DNA from: Branchiostoma lanceolatum
Taxonomy: Eukaryota; Chordata; Leptocardii; Amphioxiformes; Branchiostomatidae
Direction of reading: 5' to 3'
DNA: 64,000 bases
Assembly: GCF_035083965.1 (NCBI RefSeq)
Contig: NC_089726.1
Span: 23,420,559 to 23,484,558, forward strand
Below, piece by piece: positions 47,501 to 62,500 of this stretch. The notes under the pieces are model-generated. The model was not told the origin of the DNA. It saw only the letters and a list, made by a program, of their open reading frames with translations, and ran no database searches. The position numbers were made by a program, and so were the translations under genes. Within the stretch, counting starts at the first letter, position 1, and every line of letters begins with the position of its first letter.

Positions 47501-50500
47501 TAATAAAATCTTAGCTAGCAACTATTTGCCATGTTGTGCTGAGATAATTTATATTGTTCCTTCAAACATGGAAATAGAAGAGGTGAATAAGAATGGGTCA
47601 GCAACCTCTAACCATCTGTTCAACAACTTCAGGTAACTGTTCTAGACCACAGGATCTGACTCTGCTCTGTTGTGTTCCCTACAGATGGGTCCTCCCAGTG
47701 TGATCCAGATCCAGGCACAGGACCTATACCAGCTGCAGCAGTATCTACAGGTTAGTAACAAAATATTCAGAATATTCAGGCTGCGAGGAGAAACAACTTA
47801 TCCTACACAGGGATAACTGCATGCTGTCGTAATTTAATCTAATTACTTAATCACAGTTTTGATGTATATTGAAAGCCAGATATACGGTATAGATCTCAAA
47901 TAACTTCCCTTCCCATGCATTTTACACAAATTTTCAACGCGTTTGGAATGTGTGTAAATCATACTAAATGCCATGCAATTCTCAATCAAAACATGTTTTA
48001 CACACGTTTGAATTGCATGTACTAATTAGCTGTAAACGCATGTTGCTGTCTAATAAAAAAATCTTGGGTTGCCTTTAAACATGTTTACGCTGTGCATCCC
48101 ACAAATTCAAAACAAAAGGCTTTGTTTAGACTGTCACGCCTCTTCGGGTGAAATTTCTGGTGAAAATTGTTCCCTTGCATGCTACTAGATTGTCCTAATT
48201 GACGTATATGCTGATAATTTGTAGATAGTATGGGGGCTGGATAGCAGGGAGGGTGTTGGCACTTTGGTCGAGAACGGTTGACATGGTCGTGGGGTTAAAA
48301 AACAACAACAGCTAACACACACGAAGTAGAATAAACAAAAGTTCGACGTTGTAACTGTGTCAGACAATTTGCCATTTTTCTCGGGACAACAAAATGTAAG
48401 CCAAACGTCACTGACCAGGACCTAACTTGTAAACAAACGTGACGTTACGTCGGCAGTACTCATTTTCTGCAAGTGCAACACTCCAAACTGCAACTGATTT
48501 GGCAGAAGACACAAATAAGATTTGAGTGCTGTGGCAAAAAAAAATAGCAAGCTTTAAATTTCTTCTTCTTTACTGCTTAGCCTCATATCTGAGATTATCA
48601 GCAGTTGCGCATGGGTTAGATACAACACAAATGCCCAGTACAAATAAAACAAAGGGGAAACAAAGGAAAGGCGCTAAGGAACATAAACAACTGAATTTGT
48701 GTGTGCAAAGTACAGGACAAGTGAATTTAGTGAGTTAGTAATACATTAATTTGATCTGTTTGTTCTGTATATCAATGATTGATACTTCGGGCCAAACCAT
48801 AGCTTCTTGGCAGCATATTTCCCATGGTGCTGAGGACTGCAGAACCAGCTAATTCAATAATTATCTCAGCTGTCAATCAGTGAAGAGTAATGGGCACAAA
48901 CATCTCTGGTGGAAACTTGATCTTTGCCGACTATAAACAATGTTCTGTTATTGGTCTCTGAAGAACCCTAAGGTTAGTTCCTCTTCAAAGAAGAGATCCA
49001 CGACTTTAAATCACCAAGACGGAAGATTTGTGGGAACCAAGATAAATCTAAAAGAGACTGGTATTTCTGCTGAAGATTAATAGTTATTGTCCTTCAACCA
49101 CCTGTGGACATGACAAGATAAATCTAAAAGAGACTGGTATTTCTGCTGAAGATTAATAGTTATTGTCCTTCAACCACCTGTGGACATGACATTCGTGGTC
49201 TTTTATTCCAACGTAGTGCAAGTGGCACCAAAAGTCCACTCACTACAACAGCAGCAAAACACCCAAAATTAATGGTTCTGGACTTGCCTGATGTGTTTAT
49301 TTTACAATGCAGGAGGGTCGGTTACAGGTCAGTCAGAAAAAGTTTATATCATTTCCTCTACATAGAACTGCTTGGTGATCTACCGGTCCTTTGCTTTTTG
49401 CAAAATTTCTACAAGCCAATTTGCAACAAAGATACATGTACAACAAGGGTTTAATCATGTACAAATGTATATAGGTCCATACATACAGACAGTGTTCAAA
49501 AAAACTATACAACTGAAGGATGTCGCATTTGGTGAAGGCAATTATAGTTTAAAACCACCCTTCCCTCTTCTCTTCAACATGGTTTAGAATTCTGAACCAT
49601 AAATAATTATCTTCACAATTTCAGACAGAAAATAACATTTTATTGGGTGTCCAGGATGACTGCCACACTTAACCTGGTAATCACAATCATGAAACAGGTG
49701 TATGAAAAGCCGATTACGACCAATGCCTGAATCCAAGATAATAGCCTTCGGCCAGTGGATCACCGCACACAAATGGGAGGAAGTCATACACGCTACAGAC
49801 ACCCAGTCGAAAACTAACATGTTCTATGACACCATTCGCAACAAAATAGACCATTTCCCGACCAAAACCATCACCATGCACACTACAGACAAACCCTGGC
49901 TCACCCCGGAAGTGAAAGATCTTATGCATCAGCGGCAAGGAGCCTTCCTTAGGGGAAGTAAGAAGACTTGGCGAGAACTACGTAACAAAATCCAGAAGAA
50001 GATCAGGAAAGCAAAAAAAACAAATTTTATAAAGATAAAATGCAAGCCGAAAAGAAAAACAACCCGTCCAGATGACACCAAAATGTGAAGGCTATGCTCA
50101 ACACACAGAACAAAGGACTAACACTGAATGTGGAAGGCATCAAACCCTCAGATCACAAGGCAGTAGCAAACGCAGTCAACAATGTTTTCTGTCAGTTAAC
50201 TACTTCCCTACCGCTGCTCGACCCAAACCTGCTTCCCTCGTTCCTCCCAGCACAAAACGTGCGCGAAGTTATGCCGTGGGAAATGTACGCTAAGCTGAAG
50301 AACATCAAATCACGGAAAGCTGCAGGCCTAGACGGCGTCTCAGGCAGAATACTAAAGGAGTTTGCATAAGAACTGAGTTCACCTATGTCTTCCATACTGA
50401 ATGCTTCAATTGCCAAAGGACATGTACCGACTCAGTGGAGACATGCAAATGTCATTCCACTACCGAAGACCAACCCGCCAGACCTGAACGAACTTCGCCC

Positions 50501-53500
50501 GGTGTCTCTGACCCCGATCCTGGCGAAGGTGTCTGAAAGCTTTGTGTCTGCTTGGACCCTTCATGATTTCAAGCCTAAGATCGCCAAATGCCAGTTTGGT
50601 TGCATGGCTGGGAGATCGACGACTCATTGCCTCGTGGATATTGTCCACCAGCTCGCCAAACATCAGACCAACCCAACACTGTTAGTACTCTTATTCTTAC
50701 TGACTTTGCTAAAGCGTTCGATAGGGTGGACCACCTGATTGCGGTGTCTAGTCTACTTGATCTCGGCTTACGACCCGCAATGGCCAGATGGATCATCAGT
50801 TTCCTATCACACAGGAACCAGAGGGTACGTTACAAGGATTCATTTTCGGACTGGAAGGAGACATCATGAGGTCTCCCACAAGGGACTGTGCTTGGCCCCA
50901 ATAATATTCATGGCAATTGCCAAATCATGAAGTTGGAAATTCGTAGACGATCTTGATTTAGTCGAGAGTTGTAAGGCAAGTGAAACACCATCAATCCAAC
51001 ACAACCTCGACAATCTAAGCAACTGGTCAATGTCACACAACATGAAACTTCACCCCAAAAAAGTGCATGGTAATGTACCTTCACTTTTCAAAAGCTGTGC
51101 CATCGTCACAAACACTCATAATAGACGGCCATGCCCTTCAAGAAATTAAGGTAGCGAAGCTACTCGGCCTGTACCTACAGGCCGAGTAGCTTCGCTACAA
51201 CCTTAAATGGAACACACAAGTAGAGCACATGGCGAAGAAAGGCAGCACAAGATTGTTCCTTCTTCGAAAGTTGAAATCAGTTGGTATGACTACAGAAGAC
51301 TTGCTAACAATTTACACATCTTATCTTACGTTCGACCAGTGTGCGAGTACGCGGCGCCAGTGTGGCACCCAGGACTCACGCAAGCGCAACGCAAACAACT
51401 GGAAAACGTCCAACGCCGAGCCGTCAGAACCATCCTTGGCCACAAACACACCAACTATGCATACTCTTGCCACCTTCTCGGCCTCGACACTAGAGAGACG
51501 GCGAGACCACCTGTGTCTGGCGTTCGCCAAAAAACTCATGCAGTCTGCTGACTTCGGCCAGTGGTTCCCACAACGCCGGGGAGATATCACTGGGCGCGCA
51601 ACGCAGTCGAGCAGTCAACTTGTCAGAACAAGAACTGACTTTGGTTACGCCGGAGCTTGAAAGTTTGTACAATATAACAGTGTGCAGCAGGATGTTGCTG
51701 TGTACGAAAATCTTATCACTAAGTAGCAGCCATGTAAAAAAATCAACTTGGGCTTTTGAAAAACGTATACTTAACAAATAAGGTTTGATACATTCTCTGC
51801 CCACTGCGCGGGCGGTCTGCAAATAAAAAGCGGGGAATTTCTGCAGAAACCCTGACTTAAGCAGGCACGGGTGTGTCAGGAAAATGTTAATGAAAAGAAG
51901 GGACATGTCTAAAATCTATTCACTGACAGTCTAAACGTGGTTGAACTGCTACCAACCAGCCTACATGCGGTTGCACGCATATTAACGTTTGTACACGCAC
52001 ATTTAAACGTGTTGTACACGAGAAAATACATGTACTGTACGCATTTTACACAGCTTTCACACACGTTTTAAGCAAGAATTGCCCTACTTTTGCACAAATT
52101 TTGTACAAGAGTACAGGGTTTAGACAGACATTTCAGTAGCAGTATAAATAGAATATAGCATGGGGTATTTCAGTAGCAGTATAAATAGAATATAGCATGG
52201 GGTATTCTGTATCACCCGAGGTACCAGCCCGACCGCGGGTAGGATTGCCCGAAGGCCGGAGGGCGATCCGACCGGCGTGAGGGCTGGGACCAAGGGTGAT
52301 GCAGAATACACCGTGTTGTATTTTATTTACATGTATGTCACCCACCCGAGAAAACACACATTTCAATGCGGAATTAATGCGCCAGAAGTTGAGGGAGTTT
52401 TGTGTCCTCAAACAAAAAACTGTAACAACATTGATTCCAACCTCCGAATCCGGTATTCAAATTTTAAACGGCTGCGCACTGGGCGCGCTCGAAATGCGTT
52501 CGAAATATTCTATGGAAGTCTATGTGATACAACTCTAGAACCTCATGTGATACGGATAATTATCACACGGTCCAGAACACCTGTATCAGGCCCAGGCATG
52601 ACATAAGTACATGTATACAAATGTACATGCAGGAAGCTGCCCATAGAGAACAGATGCTGGAGAACAAATTGGCTACGCTACAGAGGGTGATGGCAGAAAC
52701 ACAGGAGGCCTCCGAGTCCAGCTGGCAGGCTCTCATCGATGAGGACAGGTTGCTGTCCAGGCTGGAGGTTAGTTCTGTTGACTTCTTTTTCTTCTTCATC
52801 AGTTATGTAGTGACAGCTTCATTTTTTTATGAAATGAGTTCAAATTTGTCAAAAAGGTAATTGGACGTATCTTCTTGAGACTGAAATATCTCAATTTGTC
52901 CTTAGGCAACACTGTTATGTATGACATCCGCGTGCACATTGATTTTCACCTGTTCACAAATCACTTATGCCGTAAAAGCGGTAACCGTTATAGAAATGCC
53001 CATTTTACTTACACAGTGAAAATGAAATATTGCTACCGTGAAGATGAAGTGAATTACAGTAGCTCTTGGAAGGGGGAGTAAATCGTATACGCTTGGAACT
53101 GCAGTTGATGTAGCTGATTTCAAAAAGAGAAAAACTCATGGTGTTGACAAATCATCATGGTTTTTGGTATATAGGTAGCTTATGGTGTGATTAACCTACA
53201 AATGTAATCATAAGCAAATTATACAAATCAGGATCTAATCTGCATAGTTCATGAGGAAAGTTTAAAAAAATCCACTGCATTCCATGATTAGGAGTCTCAA
53301 ACATGAGATAGACAGGAATGTTGATAGATATCAAGTATGCAAATGAAGACCTAATTTGAATAATTAATGAGAAGATAATTCCATTGTGGTAAACTAGAAA
53401 GGCAACATTTTAGAGAAAATGTAGGAACATAATGCACATTTCGTCATATTCACCTTTCTAAAAGGTACCTATACACCTCACATATGACACTCGTAGCATT

Positions 53501-56500
53501 TACCATGAAAGCAATATGAAGTTTCTGTATAGATTATTATGTTTCGCCAACGAAACATATTGTTTTTGTCAGGTTTCTTCTTCTCCTTCTTCTTCTCCTT
53601 CTCCTTCTTCTTCTTCTCCTGTCAAATCTTCAAATCGCTTCTTCTCGGTCGTCCGTCGATCAAATTAGCTGAAATTTGGTATGCAGGTAGAGTACGTGTA
53701 TACCCCTAGACCCTTTTTAAATGTTTTTGATATAAGTTTTTAAAATGATTTTATTGAGGTTTTTTGGTCATTTTCAGACAAAAGTCGCACATAATGGCCT
53801 CCAGTGCCGTGGTGTTGAAACCTGAGGACCTGAAATTTGGTTCAGTTGTGCATTGGATATTTACCCAAAGGACCCCATTATTTTATTTGGCATACACTAC
53901 TTCTAAATGATTTATTTTGCAATTTTTTGATGCAATTTTTGGTTATTTTCTGTCGGGGCCAGCAAGAACTAGGTCATACTGTAACATAAGCCCTCCTACA
54001 CTTACCATGTCTGGGACTTAAAACCAAGCAGATGTCAGGGGGTACCTCTACTACTGGTATTACAGAAAGTTATATGTACCTTATGTTACATGGTACGGAT
54101 GTTATATTTGAGATGTAGGTACCTATAGGAAAGGTGACTACACCTGACAATTACTTATGCTAATGAGGACCTAATTCGCATAATGTATGCATAAAGTTGT
54201 ATGTCCCTTACCGTAAATGCTGCGGATGTCATCTTTGAGATGTAGGTACCTTTAGGAAAGGCGAACACACCAGGCCATAAATTATGCTAATGAGGACCTA
54301 CTTTGCATAATCAATGCATGAAGTTGTATGTCCCTTACCGTAAAAGCTGCGGATGTCATCTTTGAGATGTAGGTACCTTTAGGAAAGGCGAACACACCTG
54401 GCCATAAATTATGCTAATGAGGACCTCATTTGCATGATTTCTGCGTAAACTTGTAATTCCCTTACCGGAAAAGCTGCAGATGTCAGATTTGACATGTACG
54501 TACCGTTAGCAAAGGTGATCACACCTGGCCATGACTTATGCTAATGAGGACCTCATTTGCATAATTCATGCATAAACTTGTATTTCCCTTACCGTGACAG
54601 CTGCGGGTGTCATCTTTAAGATGTAGGTACCATTAGGAAAGGTGAATGCACCTGGCCAAAAATTATGCAGCAACTTGGATTTGCCCGGGAGTTATTTTGG
54701 GACAGCCCACTTCTTGCATGAGGAGTATGGGCGAAACATCCTGAATTTGCTCTTAAAGCAAATGACGGCCAGTCTAGTGTAAATTATGCCCTCATGAGCA
54801 AAACGCATATTCACATGATTCAGGTGTACATATATTCACCTTTTCCAAAGGAACCTACACCTCCAAAATGGTATCTGTAGCATTTACCATATGGGAAATA
54901 TAAGTTGATTGAAATTATGCAATAATGTCCTTATTAGCATGATTAACATCCAGGTGTACTAGCCTATCCTAAGGGTACTTACATCTAGCATATAATATCC
55001 ATGGCATTTACCATGAGGGAAATACAAGTTTCTGCATAAATTATTCAAATGAGGTTATTATTAGCATAATCTACATGCAGCTATATTCACCTTTCCTAAA
55101 GGTACCTACACCTCAAATATGACTCCAGTATTTACAGTAAGGGAATTGTGATGTTTACACATAAATTCCTAATTAGCATAATAAAATCAAGGTGTATTCA
55201 CTTTTCCTAAAGGTACCCACACCTCACATGTGACATCCGTAGCATGTTCCATAAGGGAAATATAACTTTCTGCAATACTAGACTGGTGTAAATAAATAGA
55301 GCTACAAATGTACCATGGTACCCACGGTAGGCTACATCTACTTTTTGGCAGAAAAAGAAAGAAGAACAGGCCAGGGAAAACAATACATTCCCTCCCTCTG
55401 GTTTCAAACTTTTAACTTTCACATAAACTTTCACAAAAACTTGGAGTGATCAAACGTAATTTGTGGGCATGCCCAGCAAAGGTAAAATCACTTGCATACA
55501 CGTCTCTAGTAAGACCAAACCTTGAATATGCTGCAACAGTTTGGGATCCATACACAAAGAAGGATATAGATAAACTGGAGAGGGTGCAGAACCAAGCTGC
55601 CAGATTCTGCACGAACAACTATGAAAGGGGCGCCAGTGTAACAAAAATGAAAGCAGACCTGCAATGGATGTCACTTGAGGACAGGAGAACAATGTCCAGA
55701 CTTTGCATGATGTACAAGATGACTAATTAACTTGTGGACGTTCCGACTGATAAGTATCTAATGCCAGCTCAGAAGAGGACCAGAAATAGTCATGCTTTTA
55801 AGTACCAGAGTTATCAGCCAAGGATTGATGTGTTCAAAAATTCGTATTTCCCGAGAACCATAGTAGAATGGAACTCGTTGTCATCAAGTACCTTAGGAGT
55901 TTCCTCACTAAGTAGCTTTAAAGAACGGTTGCAGTCAGATATGCAAAGACTAGGTGTAACAGACCGTTCGGTGTAATACATGTATGACCAGCTGCTTCCG
56001 CGCCGCGTGCCTGAGAAGCTGATGTGTTACGCCTAATGGCGGTTATACCGGCTATACAGATACAGATACAGAAAGTTATGTGAAGGTGAACATGGTTGAA
56101 TATAGATAAAGCAAATGAGGGACAAATATTCATATTAAGTGATCAGAAAATGCTAGAATAGCCTTCTTTGTTAAAGATATCACTGTCATACTTTAGACAA
56201 CTTCTGCTTTTTGGTTGGAGAAGATGATCAACTAATTATTTATGCAAGTGATGACCTTAGTTGCATTTTAAATGAGAAACACTCATAATACATGAGTTGA
56301 AAAGGGTTCAAATGATTTGACGGAGGTTCAGTTTATGCTAAGTTACCCTTTTTGTATCCTGATTTGTTATGATTTTGAATTAACACTAGCACTTGTCTCC
56401 CCCAAGGTTCTAGAGAGCCAACTGCAGGCCTTTGCCAAGAACCAGACAGAAGAGAGCCTCCGGAAGGAACTGGTGGCCTTGCAGGAAGACAAACACACAT

Positions 56501-59500
56501 ATGAGAATACAGCTAAGGTTTGAGAATCACCAGGTCCTTTAGCAACACCGTCCACAGTAATAACTTAACCTTAATTAGCACACAGAAGTAGCTGTTTGGC
56601 ACCCAATGCATTCCCTATTGGTTACAGAGTTAGGGAGCAAGGAGAAGGTTAAGTACAGTTTAAGATAGGTTCTGGATTCTATTCCATAACCAAGTCATAC
56701 CAAAGACTTGAAAAATGGTACGTGTACATACTGCTGCTCTTTGTACTCACTGTATGGGAAAGAGTATTGAACATGCAGTACTTCCAGTTGATTACATTGT
56801 AGTACCCTGTGCTTTCCATACGATATATTGTGGGAAGAATTTTAACTTTGAACTTTAGAATACCAGTCTGATTGATCACCAATCTTTGTGTATTGTGGGA
56901 TGTTCCTTTCATGAAGCTTACCAAACGTGTAGCTTTTTTTTGTGCTGATCATTACTGTAGGAATCGTTGAGAAGAATATTTCAAGAGAAGCTGGAGATAG
57001 TAACCAAGCTGTCTGACACAGAGCGCACCTGCAGTAATGTGGAAGATGAGTGCACGCATCTGAAGGAGTCATACGAAATGTCTCAAGAAGAGCTGAAGGC
57101 CTTGGCAGCAAAACATTCAGACAAGGTATTAAGGACTCTTTATATGTTCTGTTTGTGGGTGAGTTTGTAGGGTTTTGGACAGCATATTCTAGAAGTTGGG
57201 AAGGAATCTTTATGATGGTCTGTTGTGTATACACAAAATGAATGTTATGGTCCCCCAATGGCTTTCTACTATGCAGAACTTCCAGTTTTTGTACATGTAT
57301 CTACTGTTCTTGATGAGCTATCATAATGCCTGACAAGAAGGTCATGTTTTCGTCAGGGTTCGTGTGTGTGTCTGTGTGTCTCATGATAACTCAAGAATGC
57401 CAGGATGGATTGACATGATATTTGGTATGTGGGTAGGTCTTCTTGAGACCTCCAAATAAGTACATTTTGGCCCCCCTAGCAGCTTGCTATGGTACTGCCG
57501 TAGAACTTCGGGGTTTGATATCTTGTGTTCTGGACATGCTGTGGTCATGATTTTTGAGTGGTAGATAGCTTTTGGGATGATTTACATAATCATAAGCTTA
57601 TGATTAACTAGAGTTCCACGACCTCATACCTTCGCCAAATGATTTTAACCATTGTGACTGACGTATTAGGAGTGTTTCTCATCAATTATAAATCATACCA
57701 GTTGATTGTCTTAAAATATGACATGTCCAAAGTATGAGCTTAACAAAGAAGGTGATGCTAATATTGATCATCAATTATGCAAATGAGGCCCTTATCAGCA
57801 TAATTTGATTCAACGATGTTCACATTCACATAAATTCCCGATGCCACAAAAAAGTATTAAATGCATGAAATTTCCGTCATTTACCAGTATGGAATTATAG
57901 TAGTTTCTCATTTAAGTATGCAAATTAGGCCCACATTTGCATATTTTCTATTTTCAACATTCCTCTCTTCCTCAGTTACAATTTGAATAGTCATATCATG
58001 GCACAAAGCAGATTTTTAAAGTTGCCTCATTAATTATGCAAATTAGAATCTGATTTGCATAATTATCGGCCAATCATTCTAAGCATCACACAAGCTATCG
58101 ACATACCAAAAATCATGACCATCCATCAAGGCCATCTTGAGTTATAGTATTTTCTCATTAATTATGCAAATAATGTCTTCATTTACATAGTTCATATCAA
58201 TTAATATTTCTCTCTTCCTCACTTACATATGTCACATGTTTCAGAGTCCTATCATGGAATTTGACGGATGTATAAACTTTCCTCATTAATTATGCAAATT
58301 AGATACTGATTTGCATAAAAAGTATCTAATCATGTTCATCATCACTCAAGCTATCTACTTACCAAAAATCATTGCCATCCATCAAGCCCTTCTTGAGTTA
58401 TTCCCTTTCTAAGTCAGATGCAAAACCTGCTCCTGCAGTTCCAAAAATGCCGCTAGGGGGCCCAAACCCATACCACTTACTCTCTGTCCAAAGAGCTATC
58501 TACCACTCAAAAATCAGTTCCATAGCATGTCCAGAACACGAGATATCAAAACGAAGTTCCGCTGCAGTACCATAAGAAGCCGCTAGGGGACCCAAAATCT
58601 AATCATTTCCTAGTCTCATCAAGACCTACCCACCTACCAAATATCAAGACAATCCATCCAAACCTTCTCGAGTTATGCTGTACATTACATACATACACAC
58701 ATACATACATACAAACGCTACCCTCTGCATAACCTTCTCGGCGAAGGTAATAAGGAAAGTTCATACATGCTGCATTCCATTATAGGACTTTCAAACATGT
58801 TACATATGTTACTGAGAAGGAGAGGAATATTGATTATACAAATGAAGACCTAATTTGCATGATTGATGTTGAGATAGGTGTAACAGACCGTGTAATATGA
58901 CCAGCTGCTGCTGCGCTGCGTGCCTGCGAAGCTGGTGTGTTACGCCTAATGACGATTATACCGGCTATACATGTATAGATACAGATACAGAAATACTATT
59001 AATAATTCCATATTAAATGATGGGGATTTCATTCTTGCCACATTTGGAAGTTATGTACATGTAGATGTGGACATTATTAGCCATGAATCATGCAAATTTG
59101 CATGATTTATGAGAAATGCTACAATGGCCTTTTCTAAGCTAAGACTTCCATACTATATAAAACTTGTGTTATTTGGGTAGAGAAAAGGATCACTTGATAT
59201 GACTTATGGAAATGGGGACCTTATTTTCAGAATGAATGAGAAGCATTTTTGATAGTCACTCAAAAGGGCTAACATCAGTCGGCAAAGGCATGAGGCTGTG
59301 GAACTCTAGTTTGTAGAATTTTTTGGTTGTAGATTACGTTTGGGCCCCATGGTACAAAATTATAATGTAGTTTCTTTTTTTTAACATATATTTTGTGAAG
59401 ATGGTATTAGAAGTTCACTAAGTCTTGGCCTCTTTGTATTGAAAATCAAGGCTTTGGAGCAAGATTTTCTTATTCATCTATGAATGCAGACTAACTACCA

Positions 59501-62500
59501 CCTTAATGTCCCGCAGCTGAAAGATCTACAAGAACTTTCTGAGAAGATGAGGGATGCAGAAAGAAAACATGGGGATGCAACACGGAAGACTAACCAGGAC
59601 AAAGAGGAGCTAGAGAAGAGAATAAGGGACTTGTCAAGCAAAGAAGAGAATCTCTTGGCTAAGCTAGAGGCCCTTCAAGCTGAAAATGACTTCAGCAAAG
59701 AACAGCTATCAGCCATGAAAAGTAAAGCCTTAATGTTTTTTGGCAATGCCTAATGGGCAAGCCTAATGGTAATAGTATTGTGTGCAGTCTGCAACAATTC
59801 TAGGGATTGTAAAGGAATGTGTCCACAGAAATGTAAGTCTGCTGCTCAGGAATGTTCACTTAGGAATTCCAGAATGCCTCAATGGACCAAAGGAATGCTA
59901 GTGGGCAGGAATGTCCCATGGGTTCACAGGAATGTGTACTCCTGACCAGGAATGTCACATACATGTACCCACCTGATACACTGTACTATCCACCAATCAG
60001 ATCATAATGATTAAATGGCCATTTCATTCCATTCATTTTGCGGCAATACTAGTATAAGTCAGCAAGTTCCGGGGTGATTAATTTTTTTGGAGAACAGGCG
60101 GAAAACAATGCGCGTGCGGATGTCATCCATTAAATTAAATGCTATGTGTATCATGGCATTGTTGTCATACCTCATTTGCTTAGTTGATGCAGACCTCATT
60201 TGCTTAGTTGATGCAGAAACTCCATATTATGGTAGATGGTAGGGACTTCATATTGGACATATAAGTAGCTTGAATAAACAATAACGCCATTTCATACTTC
60301 CTTTATTAATGGGAGGGAAATATCCTGCATTTTCTCGAAAATGTTAGTATTACCTTTCTAGTTATATCAGCCTTTTGCTTCACCTTATTTTTTATTTACT
60401 AATCTTGAAGCTTTTACTAAACTAAACTGCTGACATGTATGTTTATGTGTTTATAACTGTTTACATTATTTTTTTTCAGCACGACTGGAGCAGAATCAAG
60501 ACTCGCAGAGAGAGAGGCCAGTAGAAGACCAGGGTATGTTAGCTGTTATCATACAGATTTATACATGTACATGTAGCTGCAAAATCATGTACAATTTTTT
60601 TTATCTCAATTTGTTGGTTCTGGGATATTTTCAGGAAAAATATGGAGGGACAGGGAGAAAAGAAGTAAAAATGAAAATTTTGTGAGAAGTCTGAGATAAA
60701 GACAGGGGATTGCATAACATGAAGAATGATTATGATTATTCAAATTTTTTGCTTGACAAAAACAAACATTAAACACTCCATGGCAGACAACCAACTCATC
60801 CTGGTACTACATGTACATGTACCATAATTTTTTTGTACAGTACTGTAGATACACCAGTCCTGAAATAAACTTTGTTGAAATTGATAACATTTTGGGAAGT
60901 TGAAATAAATTCTGTTATGTGATATTATATGAACTGTCATGTGATAACTGGGAGGCTACTAGTCCGACTTATGTTCTTAACAAATGCACAGTCCTTTTGT
61001 AAAGGTGTGTGAGATGCTAAACTGCATGTTACATAACATGAGCTTCAATCTTGCAATACACTAATAGCTGGAAATAAAGCTTAAACTCAAACTCAAACTT
61101 TTATCGAAAATCAACATACCCGGTAGCAGTACATCTGACATGGTACACAATGTAACGTTAGACAGTGCTGAATAGACCTCTTGCCAATTATGGCGGCCAT
61201 TTTGAATTTCCCGGGGTCAGCTCAGGGTCATGCACCAACGTGAGGCTCAGGTTGGTTTGAGCCTACATGTATGATAATAAATTAAGCCTCTATTGCAATA
61301 TAGGTATGCCATCTTTGGTGGTACATTTTGCCCCTCTAAGGTGAAATACTGTAGTACACTACCAAAAATATTTTTTCTTGTTTTGCTTAATTTTTAAAGT
61401 TTTGGACAATTCCTGTCATGTGTAGAAAATATTGTTGTGGACATTTGGACACAATCAAATAGTGAATACTAAACTACAGTTACTATTTTGGCTAGATTCT
61501 TATTCATTTTGCATCTATTAGTTTTTTGACCGGTGAATTCAGAACATTTAGTGTCAGTGCTTATATCCCCCATTTGTACTTTGCATAGTTTGGACCGCAT
61601 AAAATCCCACAAAAACGTGCACCGAAATCTCGTTGATTTCCTTTTGGGAAGAAATTAAAGTCATGTAGTGGGTACAAATTTCCTGAGTAACTCAGTTTTT
61701 AGTTTCCAACGCTTGCATGAGAGACAATTAAGACTCAATTCAATGTCCTTCTATCATTAGTCTATACTTTATCTTAAGTATCTCCATGAAAAATGGAGAT
61801 ATAGTTTTGGGTGTGTCTGTCTGTTTGTTTGTCTGTTTGTTTGTCTGTTTGTGTTTCCGGATTACTCTAGTCAGCATAACTCAAGAACCTCTTGATGGAT
61901 CATGATGATATTTGATATGTGGGCGGGTGTTGTCAAGCCGAACATCAATGTTGATTTTGAGCCCCCTGGTATGTGACCTTGGTACTGCAGCAGAACTTCG
62001 TTTTTTTGTATCTTTTTACCTGGACGTGCTATGGTCTTGATTTTTGGTGACAGATAGCTTGTGATGTAATAAAGAAGTGGTGTAGTTTTGGGCCATCAAC
62101 ATCAAGGGATAACAATCATGCAAAAAAATTCATAATTTGCATAATTGATGCAAAGGCGCCACAATTGACCTGAGTGGTAGATGATAGGTCTGTCAATGTT
62201 GTGACATGTGTAAGTAAGATAAAGGTGTTCATAACCAAGCATATATTATGTAAATGTGTGAGTTATTTGCATTAACAGAATAGTTCATGGAGATATGAGG
62301 TCGCGGAACTCTTGTTTTATATTGGAATATTAAAAACAATTACATGAATGATACATCCACACTGTAACTTTCTAAAAGGACATGTTTATTGTGTCACCAT
62401 ACCAGCTTGATATAAGGTCACACAAGAATCAACCTAAAGTTTGACTTGTATATTGATGCACATTCACAGATCAGACTTATGTCAAGAACTAAGAGGGGTC

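Noticed and set aside
49702..51660. Functional reverse transcriptase gene
   Set aside because: Frameshifts and stops interrupt the domain, the endonuclease is missing, and it lies in an intron; it is a dead LINE copy.
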